A stretch of 64,000 bases of DNA from Elusimicrobiota bacterium. Its GTDB lineage: Bacteria > Elusimicrobiota > Elusimicrobia > UBA1565 > UBA9628. The DNA lies in contig JACRDQ010000023.1 of the NCBI GenBank assembly GCA_016218545.1, positions 81,470-145,469 on the forward strand, written 5' to 3'. The notes below the pieces were generated by a model, which worked only from the letters and a program-made list of their open reading frames with translations, searched no databases and was not told the DNA's origin. The position numbers and the translations under genes were made by a program. Below are positions 42,692 to 49,646 of this stretch, piece by piece. Positions within the stretch are counted from its first letter, which is position 1, and each line of letters begins with the position of its first letter.

Positions 42692-43033
42692 ATGGCTTTT
42701 CTGGCAATGCTCCTCAGTCTTCGCCTGGCCGCGGCTCCGGTCCATGCTGGGATGCTGGACCTGGATGTCTACGCCTCTCCTTTCAGCACGGGGACGCCCA
42801 AGGCCGTGGGAATCCGCCCCGCGCTGGAAACCTGGAGGCCCGGCGATCCGCGCGACCTCGGGGAGCATGGCCGGGGAACCCGGGCCCTCGCGCATGCGGC
42901 CTACGCGGGCATGGCCATCGGCGGTCTGGTCGCCAGCATCGCCACGGGCGGGGTCGCTCCCGCGGTGGGATTCGGTCTGGTGGCCCTGATCAACTCCTGG
43001 CGTCTCTGGAAGGTCCGAAGCGAACGGAACTGA
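42692..43033 (+). CDS. Small exported hypothetical protein
   Basis: 113 residues. Signal-like N-terminus (MAFLAMLLSLRLAAAPVHAG), then a polar region, then a Gly/Ala-rich hydrophobic segment (MAIGGLVASIATGGVAPAVG FGLVALI) near the C-terminus that may span the membrane. No clear ribosome site; no family recognised. Confidence 0.5.
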   Translation: MAFLAMLLSLRLAAAPVHAGMLDLDVYASPFSTGTPKAVGIRPALETWRPGDPRDLGEHGRGTRALAHAAYAGMAIGGLVASIATGGVAPAVGFGLVALINSWRLWKVRSERN

Positions 43034-43067
43034 CTCTCCCAGGCTAGGCGCAGCCCGGCTGGTCCCC

Positions 43068-43520
43068 TCAGAGCAGATACTCCTCGGAGTTGAAATTAGG
43101 CAAGGTTTCATACAACCTGCGGAAGATGATGAATTGCTTCTCGGCATTGTCGCGGCCGTAGAACGCGCGAGCCTCAGCCGGCACCTTCTCCAGAGGCGGG
43201 GGGGACGCGCCGGCGCGGACCTTGGCGGAGTATTCCCTGCCTCGGCGGATGAAATCCCTGGTCACGCAACACTCCTTCATGTCCTGATCCGCGCTGGACA
43301 GCGCATTCTTCTCGCAGAACGCCAGGTCCTCCGGGCTGAGCCCTTTCGGCAATGAACCCGCGGCCGCCAATCGCATGACGAAAACGTTCGACTCAAAGAG
43401 CCGGACCTGGGCCTGCCTCACGGGATCCTTGGACGACCAGTCCAGCCAACCAGCGGGGTCGGCATGCGCCCCTGCGACACACAAGACAGAAACGGCACAA
43501 GCGACCAGCATCCTTCCCAT
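43068..43520 (-). CDS. Exported hypothetical protein
   Basis: 150 residues. ATG 43520 has GGAGGGAGG upstream and starts a clean signal peptide (MLVACAVSVLCVAGAHA); 11 upstream in-frame codons are discarded. Mature part is helical with three Cys (FCEKNA, ECCVTRDF) that may pair. No family recognised; convergent with 42692. Confidence 0.65.
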   Translation of the reverse strand: MGRMLVACAVSVLCVAGAHADPAGWLDWSSKDPVRQAQVRLFESNVFVMRLAAAGSLPKGLSPEDLAFCEKNALSSADQDMKECCVTRDFIRRGREYSAKVRAGASPPPLEKVPAEARAFYGRDNAEKQFIIFRRLYETLPNFNSEEYLL

Positions 43521-43682
43521 GTTGCCTCCCTCCTGACGCGATGCGTCCCGCATCTCGTCCTGAAGATTTTAACATTTGTCTTCCGGAGAGACTTAGGTCC
43601 TTTGGACTATGGATCTCGAATCTGATGGCCTACTCCTTTCAGGGCCTTCGTGCGAGGGATCCCCAGCGCCGACTACTTCAGA

Positions 43683-44279
43683 CTAGCGGCAGCGGGGCGG
43701 GACGATGCCGGGCGTGAGGTACTCGTCCCGGAACCGGGTCTGGTAGGAGATGGCCTCCCCCTCCTCGGCGTCCGAGAACTGGTCGATGGGGAAGTTCTTG
43801 TACTTGACCTGGAAGAAGTGCACGTACTCGTGCGCGAGCGAGTCGTCGAGGAAGCGCTTGAGCTTGTTGTAATACGAGGCATCCGCCATCAGAAAGACCT
43901 CGTTGGTCCCAGGGGTGTAGGCGTTGAGGAACATGTCAGGCCGCATCTTCCACTGGGGCTCCACAGCGTCCTGAAAGCGCTTGAGGGGAGTGTCGTTCTC
44001 CAGCCTGAGAGCCGGGGCAGGGATGTCGCTGCGCAGGGCGATTCCCATCATGTCAGCCACCGTGGCCAGGACGCAGGCAGGGTCAAGCCGAAGGACCGCC
44101 CATGTCTTGCCGGCCGGAGCCTTGGCCGCGCTGACGAAGACAGCGGCCCTGGCGTCCCTGAAGCCGGAGACGAGGACTTTGACGTCGCCGGCCCTGGCCC
44201 AATCAGATGCCGGTGATTGCGCCGAGGCCGCGGACGCGAGAGCCAGACAGCCTGCCAGGGCGAGCCAGATGTTCTTCAT
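43683..44279 (-). CDS. Exported metalloprotease-like protein
   Basis: 198 residues with signal peptide (LALAGCLALASAASA). LAHEYVHFFQVKYKN holds HExxH (His150, Glu151, His154), and DAEEGEAISYQ about 18 residues later offers a gluzincin-type Glu ligand. The Q after the motif (HFFQ) is seen in small bacterial HExxHxxQ peptidase-like proteins. Catalysis is not proven. ACGAGC, no strong ribosome site upstream. Confidence 0.6.
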   Translation of the reverse strand: MKNIWLALAGCLALASAASAQSPASDWARAGDVKVLVSGFRDARAAVFVSAAKAPAGKTWAVLRLDPACVLATVADMMGIALRSDIPAPALRLENDTPLKRFQDAVEPQWKMRPDMFLNAYTPGTNEVFLMADASYYNKLKRFLDDSLAHEYVHFFQVKYKNFPIDQFSDAEEGEAISYQTRFRDEYLTPGIVPPRCR

Positions 44280-44292
44280 TACGAGCGCGGGT

Positions 44293-44388
44293 CTAGTCCG
44301 CCTCCCAACTGCTCGCCAGCGCCATGTAGGAGACCACGATGATGGGAACGACCGACAGGAACAGGAAGATGATGGTTCGGACGCTCAT
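44293..44388 (-). CDS. 31-residue single-pass membrane protein
   Basis: Very short ORF with AAAGGAG 4 bases before the ATG at 44388. It encodes one hydrophobic helix (TIIFLFLSVVPIIVVSYMAL) and a short polar end (ASSWEAD). Its size resembles accessory subunits of membrane complexes, but there is no such complex next to it. It lies between two exported-protein genes on the same strand. Confidence 0.5.
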   Translation of the reverse strand: MSVRTIIFLFLSVVPIIVVSYMALASSWEAD

Positions 44389-44541
44389 TTTCTCCTTTAT
44401 TCCTCCCGCCATCCCGTCCACACAGCCTGCCAGGTGCCTGGACAGGCTCTCGTCCGTGATGGGGGCCTATCCGTAGTATGCGGCCGCAACCGCCCGGCTT
44501 CCAGGGTCGGAAGACCGGGCAGCCGGAGGGACGAAAGGCCC

Positions 44542-44562
44542 AGAGCCCTTCGGAAGGGCTCT
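44542..44562 (-). terminator. Hairpin at the end of the dnaX-recR-TPR operon
   Basis: AGAGCCCTT (44542-44550) pairs with AAGGGCTCT (44554-44562) around a 3-base loop, overlapping the stop codon of the TPR gene. On the minus strand it is followed by GGGCCTTTCGTCC, not a real T-run, so termination strength is uncertain. Confidence 0.4.
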
Positions 44563-46012
44563 AGAAGCCCCCGCGCTTATCGATGCTCGCCACGCGGTCC
44601 GCGGCTTTCTTGGCCAGCTTGTGGGTGGGATACTTGGATGCCACCAGGTTGAAGGCATCCTTGGCCTTGCCGTCGTCCTTGAGGTCGCTCTCGTAGATCT
44701 CGCCGACCGCGAACAGGGCCTCCGGAGCCTCGGCCGCGTCCGGAAAGCGCGTGGCCAGGAGATTCCGCAGCTCCGCCTCCTGGGCGAAGTCCTTGAGGGT
44801 CCTGCGGGCCACGGCAGCGGCCTCCTTGAGCGCGTCCACCGCGGCCGGAGGGGTGAAGTCCTCGGCCACTTTCCTGAAAGTGGCGATCGCCTCCGCGGGC
44901 TGCTTGAGCCGGTCCCGCTGGATCTTCGCGAGGCTCTGCATGGCCTTGAGGCCGCCCTCGGTCCTGGGGTAGAGGCGGACGATTTTCTCGTAGGCATCCG
45001 CGGCCGAAGGGTAGTCCTTGATCCGCTCCTCGAGGAGCTCGGCCGTCTTCTGAAGGGAGGGCATGACCATAGGGGTCTTGGGATGGCGCTTGACGATATC
45101 CTGGAACGCCTCCACGGCCTTGTCGTATTTCTTGAGGTTGTCGGCGTAGAGGGCCGCCGCGTTCCACTGAGCCTGGGCCACGAGCCCGCTCTCCGGGAAC
45201 ACGGCCGTGAGCCGGCGCAGGGCGTACAGGGCGTCGTCGTACTTCGAATTCTTGATGTGCAGGTCGGCCAGGGTCAGCTGGACCCTGTCAGCCTCGAAAT
45301 AGGCGGGGAAGCGGGACTGAAAAAGCTCGAACTCCTCGAGCGCGGGCTCGTAGAGCTCCTCTCCGGCGGTGTCCACCACGGCCTTGAGCATGGCCGCCAG
45401 CCGCTCCGCCTTGGAAGGCTTCTCCGGGACCCGGACGAGGCCGGCAAGGGCCTCCCTGGACTTGCGGGACAAGCGCTTTTCCACGACCTCACGGTATTCC
45501 TGCTTGGCGCGGAAAGCCGCGTCCGCGTCGGGATATTCGTAGATGAAGCCCAGGTACGCCACGGCCGCGGCCTTCCAGTCCTCCTTCTTGGCCAGGAGCT
45601 GGGCGGCCAGAAGCCTGGCTTCCTGGCCGGCCGGAGAATCAGCGGCGCGGGTCGCCAGGGACAGGGCCTCCTCCACCGCCGCGTCCACGACCTCCAGGTC
45701 CTTGTCCTCGAGCAGGGATTTCAGGAACGCGGCCTCGGCGACAGCCTTGTTGGCGGCAGCAGCCTGCTTTTGCGGAACAGGTTTTTCCCGGGACTTCTCC
45801 TCGGCTTTCTCTGCCGCCTTTTCCTCGGCCTTGGGCTCCACGGCTTTCTGGGGCTCAGCCTGGACCGCGGGCTTCTCCGCAGGGGCCGCCTCGGTCTTGG
45901 CTTCGACCGCCTTGGATTCGGCCTGGACAGAAAGCTCCGCTTTCTCTTCAGCGGAAGGCTGCTGGGCCCACGCGAAAGACGCCACAAGGATCACGGCGGA
46001 GAACAAGTTCAT
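44561..46012 (-). CDS. Exported TPR protein with Ala/Glu/Lys-rich N-terminal region
   Basis: 483 residues. Signal peptide (MNLFSAVILVASFAWA), then about 75 residues of Ala/Glu/Lys/Pro low complexity, then tetratricopeptide repeats to the end (KYDKAVEAFQDIVKRHPKTP, YPSAADAYEKIVRLYPRTEG). The spacing resembles YbgF/BamD-like periplasmic TPR proteins that work in envelope assembly. Last gene after recR, with 9 bases between. Confidence 0.7.
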   Translation of the reverse strand: MNLFSAVILVASFAWAQQPSAEEKAELSVQAESKAVEAKTEAAPAEKPAVQAEPQKAVEPKAEEKAAEKAEEKSREKPVPQKQAAAANKAVAEAAFLKSLLEDKDLEVVDAAVEEALSLATRAADSPAGQEARLLAAQLLAKKEDWKAAAVAYLGFIYEYPDADAAFRAKQEYREVVEKRLSRKSREALAGLVRVPEKPSKAERLAAMLKAVVDTAGEELYEPALEEFELFQSRFPAYFEADRVQLTLADLHIKNSKYDDALYALRRLTAVFPESGLVAQAQWNAAALYADNLKKYDKAVEAFQDIVKRHPKTPMVMPSLQKTAELLEERIKDYPSAADAYEKIVRLYPRTEGGLKAMQSLAKIQRDRLKQPAEAIATFRKVAEDFTPPAAVDALKEAAAVARRTLKDFAQEAELRNLLATRFPDAAEAPEALFAVGEIYESDLKDDGKAKDAFNLVASKYPTHKLAKKAADRVASIDKRGGF

Positions 46013-46021
46013 CTGCGCCTC

Positions 46022-46615
46022 CTAGAGTTCCCGTCGGCAGGTCACGGCCTGGCCGAGGGTGCGTTCATCGATATAATCGAGGTCTCCGCCCAGAGGGACG
46101 CCCTGGGCGATGCGCGTCATCTTCACGGACGGCCCCCTCAGGAGCTGAGCGAGATAGAGCGCGGTCGCCTCCCCCTCGGTGTCCGCGTCCGTGGCGAGCA
46201 CGATCTCCCTGATGGCAGCGCCGGGCTTTTTCACCCGCTCCACGAGCTCGGCCACGCGCAGGCGCTCGGGACCGATGCCGTCGAGAGGAGAGAGCCTCCC
46301 GTGGAGCACATGGTAGACGCCGCGGAAGCTGCGCGTGCGCTCGACCGCGCCCACGTCCTGCGGGTCCTCGACCACGCACAGCAGGCCGTGGTCCCGGGCC
46401 GGGTCGGAGCAGATGGAGCAGACCTCGCGGTCGGTGTAGTTGAAGCATCGGCCGCAGGAGCGAATCTGGGACCTGGCCTCCCTAGCGGCGTCGAGGAACT
46501 CGTCCGACTCCGCGGCCGGGGCCCGCAGAAGATGCAGGGCCATGCGCTCGGCCTGCTTGGGACCGATGCCCGGGAACCGCTTGAAAGCCGCGATGATCCG
46601 CTCCCAGGACCTCAT
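46022..46615 (-). CDS. recR: Recombination mediator RecR
   Basis: Loads RecA with RecFO at single-strand gaps. 197 residues. HhH region FPGIGPKQAERMALHLL, four-Cys zinc finger (CGRCFNYTDREVCSIC), Toprim domain (LLCVVEDPQDVGAVE, LATDADTEGEATALYL) and the terminal GGDLDYIDERTLGQA. ATG overlaps the dnaX stop, the usual dnaX-recR arrangement. Confidence 0.97.
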   Translation of the reverse strand: MRSWERIIAAFKRFPGIGPKQAERMALHLLRAPAAESDEFLDAAREARSQIRSCGRCFNYTDREVCSICSDPARDHGLLCVVEDPQDVGAVERTRSFRGVYHVLHGRLSPLDGIGPERLRVAELVERVKKPGAAIREIVLATDADTEGEATALYLAQLLRGPSVKMTRIAQGVPLGGDLDYIDERTLGQAVTCRREL

Positions 46616-48216
46616 TTCTTCTTGAACTTCACCGTCCCGCCGAGGATCTGCTCCGCCTTCTTCAAGGGAGAGGCCTGGGGCCCTCCGGAGGAGGCGACAT
46701 CCTGCTCCGAGACCCCCTCCGCGGGACCCGCGTCATCGGGAGCAGGGATCTCCGCGGACTCAGGGCCGCAATCCTGCGTCTTTCCGACCTGCACCGAGAC
46801 GGAGACGCTCCTCCCGACGGCAGCGGCCAAGGCGGATTGGACCTCAGCCAGGCACTTGCGCACGGCCTCGGCGTCGAACTCCCGCTCGAAGGTCAGCTTC
46901 CAGCTCCCATCCCCCGCGACCTCGGGCCTGGCATGACTGAGCAGTTCGGCGATGATGGGCCTGTTTTTCAGGGATCGCGCGACCGAACGCAAGACCGCGG
47001 CCACCGGCTTGGCGGGACCGGAGGGGGCTTCGGACTCCTCCGACGCCGAGTCCGCGCCATCCTCAGCCGGCGCCGCGGGAGCGCCGGACGCGAGCCTCCT
47101 CTCCAAAGCCTCGAGCCGCTCCACCCAGGCCGACAGGTCCGCGGCCTCGTGGACGCAGCCGAACAGTCCCAGCTCGAGCACGTTCCTGGGGGAATCGCTC
47201 AGCCTGAGGTCCTCCGCGATCCTGTTGAGCCTCGCCAGGAGATAGCCCAAGCCCTGCGCCGAGATTCCTTCCGCGGCTTTCTTCCAGGAGCGCTCCCCGG
47301 CGGGACCCACTCCGAGCTTCTCCAGGTACACCCCGTGCAGGGCCTCCCGAAGGTCGCGCACCAGTTGGCCCGGGTCGATGCCCTCGGCCAGGGCGGCTGA
47401 AAGCCGGTCGGCCAGGGCCTTGACGTCGCGTTCAAGCAGCGCTGTTCCGAGCCCGACCATCATCTCCTGTGGGATGAGCCCGAACATCTGGCGGATGGTC
47501 TCGGCCGTGACCTTCTTGTCGCTCAGGGTCCAGGCCTGGTCGAGAAGGCTCACCGCGTCCCGCAGAGAGCCGGCCGCGTGGCGCGCCAGAACGTCGATGG
47601 CGTCGGCCTCCACGGTCATCCCTTCCTTTTTGGCCAGGGACCCGAGATGCGCCGTCATGGTGTCGACGTCCACGGGCCTGAACCGGAAGCGCTGGCAGCG
47701 GGACGCGATGGTCGCGGGGATCTTGCCGGCCTCGGTGGTGGCGAGGATGAAGACCACATGCGGCGGAGGCTCCTCCAAGGTCTTGAGGAGAGCGTTGAAC
47801 GCCGCGGTCGAGAGCATGTGGGCCTCGTCGATGACGAAGACCTTGTACCGATCGCGGTTGGTGGCCAGGCCCACGGTCTCGATGATGACCTCCCGCACCT
47901 TCTCCACCTGGGTGTGGGTGGCCGCGTCCATCTCCAGGACGTCGATGGAGCTCGAGCGCGCGATCTCCTTGCAGGGGTCGCACTTCCCGCAGGGCTTGGG
48001 CGTGGGGCCCTCCGCGCAGTTGAGCGCCTTGGCGAAGATGCGGGCCATGGTGGTCTTGCCGACCCCCCTGGGGCCCGTGAAAAGATAGGCGTGAGCAATC
48101 CGTTTGGAGGAGATGGCGTTCTCGAGGGTCTGGGAGACGCCGTCCTGCGCGAGGACCTCCTTGAAAGTCTGCGGCCGGTACTTCCGGGCCAGGACGGTGT
48201 AGCGCTGCTCGGTCAT
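46612..48216 (-). CDS. dnaX: DNA polymerase III subunits gamma and tau
   Basis: Clamp-loader ATPase. 534 residues from ATG 48216, which has GGAGGAG upstream and shares a base with the doxX stop. YTVLARKYRPQTFKEVLAQD, Walker A GPRGVGKTTMARIFAKALNC, four-Cys zinc module with CGKCDPC, and VFVIDEAHMLSTAAFNALLK are diagnostic. The C-terminal tau-like part is acidic with low complexity near residues 395-420. The internal -1 frameshift signal was not searched for. Confidence 0.96.
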   Translation of the reverse strand: MTEQRYTVLARKYRPQTFKEVLAQDGVSQTLENAISSKRIAHAYLFTGPRGVGKTTMARIFAKALNCAEGPTPKPCGKCDPCKEIARSSSIDVLEMDAATHTQVEKVREVIIETVGLATNRDRYKVFVIDEAHMLSTAAFNALLKTLEEPPPHVVFILATTEAGKIPATIASRCQRFRFRPVDVDTMTAHLGSLAKKEGMTVEADAIDVLARHAAGSLRDAVSLLDQAWTLSDKKVTAETIRQMFGLIPQEMMVGLGTALLERDVKALADRLSAALAEGIDPGQLVRDLREALHGVYLEKLGVGPAGERSWKKAAEGISAQGLGYLLARLNRIAEDLRLSDSPRNVLELGLFGCVHEAADLSAWVERLEALERRLASGAPAAPAEDGADSASEESEAPSGPAKPVAAVLRSVARSLKNRPIIAELLSHARPEVAGDGSWKLTFEREFDAEAVRKCLAEVQSALAAAVGRSVSVSVQVGKTQDCGPESAEIPAPDDAGPAEGVSEQDVASSGGPQASPLKKAEQILGGTVKFKKK

Positions 48217-48596
48217 CAACTCCTCCTGCCTTCCATGCTGATATCGCCCGGCCCCCACGCCATGACCTGGAGAAGCCCGCCGATGATGGCGAGGTTCCGT
48301 AAAAGATCGACCCTCTGGTCCGGCGCGAGGTGGAAGATGACCGTGGCCGCGGTCACGAAGACCGCCAAGGAAGCCGCGGCCAGGCGCGCCTGGTAGCCGA
48401 CCACCAGCGCGATGCCTCCGGCAGCCTCAACGAGCGCGGCCAGGACGCACAGGAGCGTCGCCAGCGGCACGCCGTGCGCTTCCATATATAGGACGGTCTT
48501 CTCGAACTCGGTCACCTTGCCGAAGGCCGAGGCGATGAAGACCAGCGCCAGGAGCAGGCGTCCGGCCATGGCAAGGAGCGAGTCGCGGTCGAGCAT
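48216..48596 (-). CDS. DoxX-family membrane protein
   Basis: 126-residue four-helix membrane protein. The start MLDRDSLLAMAGRLLLALVF and KVTEFEKTVLYMEAHGVPL, LLCVLAALVEAAGGIALVVG are typical of DoxX/DUF4149-like quinone- or redox-associated proteins. ATG 48596 lies 30 bases from the predicted transcription start at 48626 with GGAGAA upstream, so the longer frame is rejected. First gene of the dnaX-recR operon. Confidence 0.85.
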   Translation of the reverse strand: MLDRDSLLAMAGRLLLALVFIASAFGKVTEFEKTVLYMEAHGVPLATLLCVLAALVEAAGGIALVVGYQARLAAASLAVFVTAATVIFHLAPDQRVDLLRNLAIIGGLLQVMAWGPGDISMEGRRS

Positions 48597-48632
48597 GGAT
48601 TCTCCGCGTCCGGAAAACCGGGCGAGGCCAGC

Positions 48633-48662
48633 AGAATACCACAAGCATTCTCGGGCTGTCAA
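48633..48662 (-). promoter_or_regulatory. Consensus promoter of the doxX-dnaX-recR-TPR operon
   Basis: Minus-strand TTGACA (48657-48662), 18-base spacer, TATTCT (48633-48638). Predicted initiation near 48626 yields a 30-base leader with a ribosome site before doxX, one of the few normal leaders seen in the window. Confidence 0.65.
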
Positions 48663-48714
48663 ACATCGGGAAACACCCCGACCCCCCGTTCCTCGCGTCG
48701 TCAAGGACTTGGGA

Positions 48715-48897
48715 TCAAAGGGCGCGAAATTCGTCGGGGGACAGCCCTGCCAGCTTCAGTAGGCCAGACAACAGCCCCCGTTTCATCTCACGTGCATGAA
48801 CCGGGCCCTTCTTCAGGCTGGCGCAGTAGGCGCGGATGGCATCCTTGACCATCATCTGCGTCTCTTCCAAAGTCTCGCCCTGGGGCGTGCGCCTCAA
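48715..48897 (-). pseudogene. HicB-like antitoxin remnant
   Basis: A 60-codon frame (TTG start) reads RRTPQGETLEETQMMVKDAI RAYCASLKKG, the back half of a HicB antitoxin (consensus xxxQGDTLEEALxNIxEAIxxYLEsL). The N-terminal partial RNase-H-like strands that normally precede it are absent and the codons upstream do not resemble them. It ends MKRGLLSGLLKLAGLSPDEF, which recalls the start of HicA (MKxxDLxKxLxKAGF). Likely a decayed hicBA locus. Confidence 0.5.
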
Positions 48898-48953
48898 GGA
48901 GGTTGTTTCCAGCGTCCTGGTGGGCGTTTTAGTTATAATCCTGCTGGAACGAA

Positions 48954-49637
48954 ATGCCTGATTCCACGGTGAAGCCGCGCACCCTCCGCCCGGTCCTCCA
49001 CGGCCTGGCTCTGCTGCTCGGCCTGGCCTCGCCGGCTTTCGCGCTCTTCGGCGCGGACGCGCCCGCGCTCTGGCAGGAGAGGTTCTTCTGGGACGCCCTG
49101 CTCTCCGGCCGCAGCCGCCTCGCGCGCAGCCAGGCCGATCCGGCCCAGATCCCGGTCCTCAAGGCCATCGCGGGGCAGACCGCCCAGCAGGTCGCCAACC
49201 TTTCGCAGATCCACGCCTATGTGAAGGCGCAGCAGGACAACCTCGCCTACGCCTTCGGCCAGCCCGACCCGGGCCCCAGCCTCGACACCATCCAGGCCAA
49301 CTTCGAGACCCTGGCCAAGGGCGCGGAGCAGGTCAGGAACAACCTGTACTACCTGACGGCCCGCTGCCGCATGGCTTCCACCCAGGCCCTGCCGGACCCC
49401 GAGGCGAGCTCGGCCAGCCTGCTCATCCTCGGCCAGATCCAGCAGCTGCAGCTGCGTTTGAACGCCCTCTACCTCGACACCGTGACGGTGCGCGGCAAGG
49501 TCCACGAGAACAAGTGGGCCGCGGACAAATTCTTCATCTTCCGCACCGAGAGCCTGTTCCGCAACGTGGTGCGCGTCCAGGACTCCATCTTCACGGCCTA
49601 CAACTCCGCCCTCGAACTCCACCTGCGCAGCCGATGA
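48954..49637 (+). CDS. Exported helical hypothetical protein
   Basis: 227 residues with signal peptide (HGLALLLGLASPAFA) and an all-helical mature part rich in Gln and Leu (QVANLSQIHAYVKAQQDNLA, ILGQIQQLQLRLNALYL), perhaps a coiled coil. TATAAT (48934-48939) lies 14 bases before the ATG. The unit resembles extracytoplasmic TrbJ/P-like helical proteins but no family can be asserted. Nine bases separate it from the GH3-HEAT gene, so they are probably co-transcribed. Confidence 0.65.
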   Translation: MPDSTVKPRTLRPVLHGLALLLGLASPAFALFGADAPALWQERFFWDALLSGRSRLARSQADPAQIPVLKAIAGQTAQQVANLSQIHAYVKAQQDNLAYAFGQPDPGPSLDTIQANFETLAKGAEQVRNNLYYLTARCRMASTQALPDPEASSASLLILGQIQQLQLRLNALYLDTVTVRGKVHENKWAADKFFIFRTESLFRNVVRVQDSIFTAYNSALELHLRSR

Positions 49638-49646
49638 GGTGACGAA

